A stretch of 8,914 nt of DNA from the NCBI GenBank assembly GCA_900551505.1, contig URWK01000042.1, forward strand, positions 1 through 8,914, read 5' to 3'. A model generated the notes under the pieces. That model worked only from the letters and a program-made list of their open reading frames with translations, was not told the origin of the DNA and ran no database searches. The DNA is from an uncultured Ruminococcus sp. GTDB taxonomy: Bacteria; Bacillota; Clostridia; Oscillospirales; Ruminococcaceae. Below, one piece after another: positions 4,540-8,914 of this stretch (position 1 is its first letter; each line of letters begins with the position of its first letter). The translations under genes and the position numbers were made by a program.

Positions 4540-6057
4540 TTGGATTTACGCCCGAACGAAATAACAGAAATTATAAAACAACAGATAAAAAATTACAATC
4601 AGAAAATTGAAGAAACCGATACAGGTACGGTTGTTACAGTCGGTGACGGTATCGCAAGAATACACGGACTTGAAAAGTGTATGTCGGGAGAACTTCTCGA
4701 ATTTCCGAACGGAATAAAGGGAATGGCTCTCAACCTTGAACAAGACTTCGTAGGTGCGGTAATGCTCGGTTCTGACAGAGATATAAAAGAGGGCGACACC
4801 GTAAAGCGAACAAATTCCATCGTGTCCGTTCCGGTAGGCGAAGAAATGCTTGGCAGAGTAGTAAACGCCCTCGGAGAACCGATTGACGGAAAAGGTAAGA
4901 TTTTTACAAAGGAAACTTTGCCGATAGAGAGAACAGCCCTCGGAATTATCACCAGAAAGTCGGTACACAAACCTTTGCAGACAGGTATAAAGGCTATTGA
5001 CTCAATGATTCCGATAGGCAGAGGACAACGTGAACTTATCATAGGCGACAGACAGACCGGTAAAACAGCTATCGCACTTGACACAATCATTAACCAGAAA
5101 GACAAAGGCGTTAAATGTATCTATGTTGCAATTGGTCAGAAACGTTCAACGGTTGCGAATGTTGTAGAAACGCTTACCAAGGCAGGTGCAATGGATTATA
5201 CAATAGTAGTTTCGGCGACAGCTTCCGAACTTGCACCGTTGCAGTATATCGCCCCGTATTCAGGTTGTGCAATCGGCGAATACTTTCTTAATAAGGGTGA
5301 AGACGTGCTTTGTGTATATGATGACCTTTCAAAGCACGCAGTGGCATACAGAACGCTTTCACTGCTTCTTAAAAGACCTCCGGGACGTGAAGCTTATCCG
5401 GGTGATGTATTCTATTTACATTCCAGACTGCTTGAAAGAGCCTGTAGCTTAAATGAAGAATACGGCGGAGGAAGCCTTACGGCATTACCGATTATCGAAA
5501 CACAGGCGGGGGATGTTTCGGCATATATCCCGACAAACGTTATTTCCATTACTGACGGACAGATATTCCTTGAAACAGACCTTTTCAATGCAGGTGTAAG
5601 ACCTGCGGTAAATCCGGGTATTTCTGTATCGAGAGTAGGAAGTGCTGCCCAGATTAAGGCAATGAAAAAAGTTTCTGGTTCGCTGAAACTTTCATATTCA
5701 CAGTACAGGGAATTGCAGGCATTTTCACAGTTCGGTTCAGACCTCGACAAAGACACGAAAGAAAGACTTGCAAAGGGTGAAAGAATAGTTGAAGTTCTCA
5801 AGCAGGACAGAAACAAGCCGGTAACGGTTGAACATCAGGTTATTATAATTTACGCTGTTATAAATAACTTTCTCAGGGAAATCGAAGTAAAGGACATTGC
5901 GGAATTTGAAAGTGACCTTTTTGAATATATCGACACAACATACCCGGATATAATAAGTTCGATTTCTCAGACAAAAGACCTTACAAAAGAGAATGAAGAC
6001 GCTATAAAAAATGCACTCGGCGACTTTGTAAAGAAATTCAATGACAGCAGGAAATAA
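4540..6057 (+). CDS. atpA: F1Fo ATP synthase subunit alpha
   Basis: This is the 505-residue non-catalytic nucleotide-binding subunit of the F1 head. I start it at TTG 4540 rather than GTG 4528 (which would add MYKK). TTG has the better ribosome binding site, gives the family-like N-terminus MDLRPNEITEIIKQQIKNY, and places the Walker A motif GDRQTGKT at 169-176, the same numbering as in E. coli. Also visible are the N-terminal beta-barrel (about 25-95), VYDDLSKHAVAYR (Walker B region, about 259-271), RPPGREAYPGDVFYLHSRLLER (about 279-300), and PGISVSRVGSAAQ with the arginine finger Arg365. The variable loop before GSLTALPIIETQAGD is short compared with E. coli. The gene lies 20 bp after the atpH stop and 18 bp before atpG. 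Confidence 0.95.
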   Translation: MDLRPNEITEIIKQQIKNYNQKIEETDTGTVVTVGDGIARIHGLEKCMSGELLEFPNGIKGMALNLEQDFVGAVMLGSDRDIKEGDTVKRTNSIVSVPVGEEMLGRVVNALGEPIDGKGKIFTKETLPIERTALGIITRKSVHKPLQTGIKAIDSMIPIGRGQRELIIGDRQTGKTAIALDTIINQKDKGVKCIYVAIGQKRSTVANVVETLTKAGAMDYTIVVSATASELAPLQYIAPYSGCAIGEYFLNKGEDVLCVYDDLSKHAVAYRTLSLLLKRPPGREAYPGDVFYLHSRLLERACSLNEEYGGGSLTALPIIETQAGDVSAYIPTNVISITDGQIFLETDLFNAGVRPAVNPGISVSRVGSAAQIKAMKKVSGSLKLSYSQYRELQAFSQFGSDLDKDTKERLAKGERIVEVLKQDRNKPVTVEHQVIIIYAVINNFLREIEVKDIAEFESDLFEYIDTTYPDIISSISQTKDLTKENEDAIKNALGDFVKKFNDSRK

Positions 6058-6075
6058 GCGGAGGTGTAAATTAAA

Positions 6076-6933
6076 ATGGCATCTTCAAATATGCGTGATG
6101 TAAAGCGAAGAATAAAGAGTGTTGAAAGCACTATGCAGATTACAAAGGCGATGGAACTTGTCGCTTCCTCCAAACTCAGAAAAGCAAAGGAACGTGCGGA
6201 AGCTTCAAGACCTTTCTTTGATGCGATTTATCAGACCATGGCGGAAATCTTTTCGGAAAACACCTTTTCATCTATATACACGAAGGGTGTTAACGAAAAG
6301 GCAGTACCGTTATTTGTGGTAATTGCAGGGGACAGAGGGCTTGCAGGCGGATTTAATACAAATGTATTGAAGCTTGCGGAAAGCAGAATAAGTGAATGTA
6401 AAAATCCGCCCTGTATAATCACCATAGGCAGAAAGGCAACAGAATACTTTGAGAAAAGAACGGATATAGAACTTTTCAGAAGTTATGACGGAATAGCCGA
6501 ACACATAAATATCTATCAGTCAACGGCTATCGGCGATGAAATAATTGAGGCTTACAGGAAAGGCAAAATCGGAAACGTGGAAATGATTTTCAATGACTAT
6601 GTTTCGCCTATGCTTCAAGAGCCGAGAAACATGAAAATATTGCCCGTTGAGGAGATAGACAACGGAGAAAAGAGAGGGCTTACAACTTATGAACCTTCTC
6701 CGCAGGCAGTGTTTGAACAGCTTGTTCCTAAGTATCTTTCAGGGATAATTTACAGTGCGGTTGTTGACTCTTTCGCAGCGGAGCAGGCTTCAAGGCGTTC
6801 CGCTATGGAGAGTGCCACCGATAACGCAAAGGAAATGATAGATAACCTTTCATTACTCTACAACAGAGCAAGACAGACCGCTATTACACAGGAAATCACT
6901 GAAATTGTCGGCGGTGCAAGTGCTACACAGTGA
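6076..6933 (+). CDS. atpG: F1Fo ATP synthase subunit gamma (central rotor shaft)
   Basis: This 285-residue protein is the rotating shaft inside alpha3beta3; it couples c-ring rotation to catalysis in beta. The N-terminal coiled-coil helix (about 5-55) contains MRDVKRRIKSVESTMQITKA and MELVASSKLRKAK. The middle Rossmann-like domain has GDRGLAGGFN (85-94). The C-terminal helix (about 210-280) carries the signature SFAAEQASRRSAMESATDNA (232-251) and ends in RARQTAITQEITEIVGGA. All conserved blocks are intact and the length is normal. GGAGGTG (6060-6066) lies 9 nt before ATG 6076, which favours it over the ATG at codon 6. It is followed by atpD after 19 bp. Confidence 0.96.
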   Translation: MASSNMRDVKRRIKSVESTMQITKAMELVASSKLRKAKERAEASRPFFDAIYQTMAEIFSENTFSSIYTKGVNEKAVPLFVVIAGDRGLAGGFNTNVLKLAESRISECKNPPCIITIGRKATEYFEKRTDIELFRSYDGIAEHINIYQSTAIGDEIIEAYRKGKIGNVEMIFNDYVSPMLQEPRNMKILPVEEIDNGEKRGLTTYEPSPQAVFEQLVPKYLSGIIYSAVVDSFAAEQASRRSAMESATDNAKEMIDNLSLLYNRARQTAITQEITEIVGGASATQ

Positions 6934-6952
6934 TGAAGATAGGAGTTTTTTA

Positions 6953-8347
6953 ATGCGGAATATAGGTAAAATAGTACAGATAATCGGAGCAGTCGTTGAC
7001 ATACGCTTTGAAAAAGACCATCTGCCGAACCTCCTCAACGCAATAGAAATTGACAATCACGGTACAAAACTTACTGTTGAGGTCGCACAGCATATAGGCG
7101 ATGATGTGGTACGATGCATAGCTATGAGCAGTACGGACGGACTTGTCAGGGGAACGGATGCAATTGATACGGGAGAACCGATAAAAGTTCCGGTAGGTCG
7201 TGAAACTCTCGGAAGAATTTTTAATGTTCTCGGAGAACCCGTTGACGAAAAGCCCGAACCAAACGTAAAGGACAGATGGCCGATTCACAGAGATGCCCCG
7301 AGTTATGAAGAACAGACCGCTTCAAGTGAAATTCTTGAAACAGGTATAAAGGTTATTGACCTTATAGCCCCGTACCTCAAGGGCGGTAAGATAGGACTTT
7401 TCGGAGGTGCGGGAGTCGGCAAGACCGTTCTTATTCAGGAGCTTATAAATAATGTTGCAAATCAGCACGGAGGCATTTCGGTATTCACAGGCGTTGGGGA
7501 AAGAACAAGAGAGGGTAACGACCTTTACAACGAAATGAAAGAAAGCGGAGTTATTGACAAGACGGTTCTTGTGTACGGTCAGATGAACGAACCGCCGGGA
7601 GCAAGAATGAGAGTAGGACTTTCAGGGCTTACAATGGCTGAATATTTCAGAGATGTAGAAGGTCAGGACGTGTTACTCTTTATAGATAATATTTTCAGAT
7701 TTACTCAGGCAGGTTCGGAAGTTTCCGCATTGCTCGGAAGAATGCCGTCAGCGGTAGGTTATCAACCTACACTTGCAACGGAAATGGGAGCATTGCAGGA
7801 AAGAATAACATCCACAAACAAGGGTTCAATTACTTCCGTTCAGGCGGTATATGTGCCGGCGGATGACCTTACAGACCCTGCACCTGCGACAACATTCGCA
7901 CATCTTGACGCAACAACGGTACTTTCAAGACAGATTTCTTCACTCGGAATATATCCGGCGGTAGACCCGCTTGACAGTACTTCAAGGGTTCTTTCACCTG
8001 ACATTGTGGGAATAGAACATTACGAAACTGCGAGAAAAGTTCAGGAAATCTTACAGCGTTACAACGAATTGCAAGATATTATTGCCATTATGGGTATGGA
8101 CGAGCTTTCGGACGAAGATAAACTTACTGTAAGCCGTGCGAGAAAAGTTCAGCGTTTCCTTTCACAGCCATTCTCGGTAGCTGAACAGTTCACAGGTATG
8201 AAAGGAAAATACGTTCCGATAAAGGAAACTATAAGAGGTTTCAAGGAAATCATCGAAGGCAAACATGACAACTTGCCTGAATCGGCATTTCTGTTCGTAG
8301 GAACTATTGACGAAGCGGTCGAAAAGGCTAAGGGTGAAACCGAATGA
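6953..8347 (+). CDS. atpD: F1Fo ATP synthase subunit beta (catalytic)
   Basis: This 464-residue subunit carries the catalytic ATP sites of F1. Landmarks in order: N-terminal beta-barrel (1-78), VPVGRETLGRIFNVLGEPVD (79-98), Walker A GGAGVGKT (151-158), GERTREGND (182-190) with the catalytic Glu183, GQMNEPPGARMRV (209-221), Walker B LLFIDNIFRF (241-250) with Asp245, the adenine-stacking Tyr334 in YPAVDPL, and the DELSDED motif (383-389) that contacts gamma and epsilon. The frame is open back to a GTG at 6905 inside atpG. ATG 6953 is preferred because AGGAG (6941-6945) lies 7 nt before it and it gives the standard N-terminus MRNIGKIVQIIGAVVDI. The stop overlaps the atpC start by 4 bp (ATGA). 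Confidence 0.98.
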   Translation: MRNIGKIVQIIGAVVDIRFEKDHLPNLLNAIEIDNHGTKLTVEVAQHIGDDVVRCIAMSSTDGLVRGTDAIDTGEPIKVPVGRETLGRIFNVLGEPVDEKPEPNVKDRWPIHRDAPSYEEQTASSEILETGIKVIDLIAPYLKGGKIGLFGGAGVGKTVLIQELINNVANQHGGISVFTGVGERTREGNDLYNEMKESGVIDKTVLVYGQMNEPPGARMRVGLSGLTMAEYFRDVEGQDVLLFIDNIFRFTQAGSEVSALLGRMPSAVGYQPTLATEMGALQERITSTNKGSITSVQAVYVPADDLTDPAPATTFAHLDATTVLSRQISSLGIYPAVDPLDSTSRVLSPDIVGIEHYETARKVQEILQRYNELQDIIAIMGMDELSDEDKLTVSRARKVQRFLSQPFSVAEQFTGMKGKYVPIKETIRGFKEIIEGKHDNLPESAFLFVGTIDEAVEKAKGETE

Positions 8348-8751
8348 GAGAATACAGGCTTAAGATAGTCACACCTGAGAAAATATTTTTTGATGATATG
8401 GTTGAACAGGTTATTGTAAGAACCAGTGAAGGCGATATAGGTATTCTTGCAGGACATGAAAATTATGTTGCAGACCTCGCATCAGCACCGGTGAAGATTA
8501 AGCAGAACGGCAAAACGAGAGTTTCGGCTCTTTCAAACGGCATGATTAAGGTTTCCGAAAACGGAGTAATCATACTTGCAACGGCTATAGAATGGGCGGA
8601 AGACATTGATATTGAATGGGCTAAACGTTCCGAGCAGGACGCAAGAAACAAAATTCAGCAACATGAGAGCGACAGAGCATTTAAGAATGCAGAACTTAAA
8701 CTTAAAAGAGCATTGAACAGAATTTCCGTTTACAATTCTTATAATAAGTAA
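8344..8751 (+). CDS. atpC: F1Fo ATP synthase subunit epsilon
   Basis: This 135-residue subunit sits at the foot of gamma on the c-ring and can inhibit ATP hydrolysis through its C-terminal helices. The N-terminal beta-sandwich (1-84) has the conserved turn GDIGILAGH (30-38). The C-terminal two-helix hairpin (about 87-135) is charged and ends in a Lys/Arg-rich helix. In Bacillus PS3 epsilon the regulatory ATP site uses an I/L-D-x-x-R-A motif plus two arginines of the last helix. Here the motif reads IDIEWA (88-93), with Trp92 for the arginine, while Arg122 and Arg126 are present. ATP sensing may be altered. The start overlaps atpD in ATGA, with AAGGGTGA (8330-8337) as RBS. It is the last gene of the operon seen. 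Confidence 0.93.
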   Translation: MREYRLKIVTPEKIFFDDMVEQVIVRTSEGDIGILAGHENYVADLASAPVKIKQNGKTRVSALSNGMIKVSENGVIILATAIEWAEDIDIEWAKRSEQDARNKIQQHESDRAFKNAELKLKRALNRISVYNSYNK

Positions 8752-8914
8752 AAAGTTAGTTTTTCTGAAAAATAAAATAAGGGGGCGGGGGTTAAAAAAA
8801 AAAAACAGAAAACCCCCCCGAAAAATAAAAAAAAAAAAAAAATAAAAAATATATATTTTTTTTTTTTTTTTTTTTAAATAATTTTTTTTTTAGGGTAAAA
8901 AAAAAAAAAAAAAA
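8752..8914. repeat. Low-complexity tail of the window
   Basis: After the atpC stop the sequence soon becomes GGGGGCGGGGG (8782-8792), a run of A, a run of about seven C ending near 8819, then long A and T runs to the end, including an A-rich/TATATA/T-rich fold-back around 8830-8875. No gene is present. The G and C runs could be a garbled rho-independent terminator for the atp operon, but no T-tract directly follows on the plus strand, so I do not call one. It is most likely a low-quality contig end. Confidence 0.7.

Noticed and set aside
6905..6952. Longer atpD starting at GTG 6905 inside atpG
   Set aside because: It would add 16 residues with no family counterpart; ATG 6953 has a well-placed AGGAG and gives the standard beta N-terminus.

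Overview
The window looks like a chromosomal piece of an anaerobic, low-GC Firmicute, most likely a clostridial (Oscillospiraceae/Ruminococcus-like) gut organism. The pointers are AT-rich intergenic DNA, strong AGGAGG-type ribosome binding sites, frequent GTG/TTG starts, the compact gene order atpI-B-E-F-H-A-G-D-C, and a sodium-type c subunit. The taxonomy is inferred from style and protein character only. Both ends are homopolymer-rich and look like assembly edges.

Layout. Positions 1-100 hold a short 21-bp repeat, a 20-bp GC palindrome and a run of 23 C, and are suspect. Positions 101-399 hold no convincing protein gene. On the minus strand this stretch carries a good promoter (TTGAAA-17-TATAAT), several hairpins and a U-tailed terminator, so it could encode an untranslated RNA of about 200 nt. 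Positions 400-1665 (minus) are metY, O-acetylhomoserine sulfhydrylase, with its own TAGACA-17-TATAAT promoter. The divergent spacer 1666-2044 also holds the plus-strand promoter TTGCAA-17-TATACT of the next operon. Positions 2045-8751 are a complete F1Fo ATP synthase operon of nine genes, all on the plus strand. Positions 8752-8914 decay into poly-A/poly-T and G/C runs.

How the genes work together. AtpI probably helps assemble the c-ring. Subunits a, b and c (atpB, atpF, atpE) form the membrane Fo motor. Subunits delta, alpha, gamma, beta and epsilon (atpH, A, G, D, C) form the stator link and the catalytic F1 head. The c subunit carries the Na+ ligand set V59/E61/S62/T63/Y66, with a second carboxylate, E28, at the position usually held by Gln in Na+ rings. 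This predicts a Na+-coupled, two-carboxylate rotor. Gene spacing is tight, with 4-bp overlaps at atpF/atpH and atpD/atpC. The exceptions are the two gaps around atpE, where a U-rich stretch precedes the c-subunit RBS and a 38-nt hairpin follows its stop codon. Both could help set the high c:a:b ratio.

I found no undescribed multi-gene system. The items most worth a second look are the c-ring motif, the atpE-atpF hairpin, the possible small RNA at 103-303, and an Arg-to-Trp change in the epsilon ATP-binding motif.
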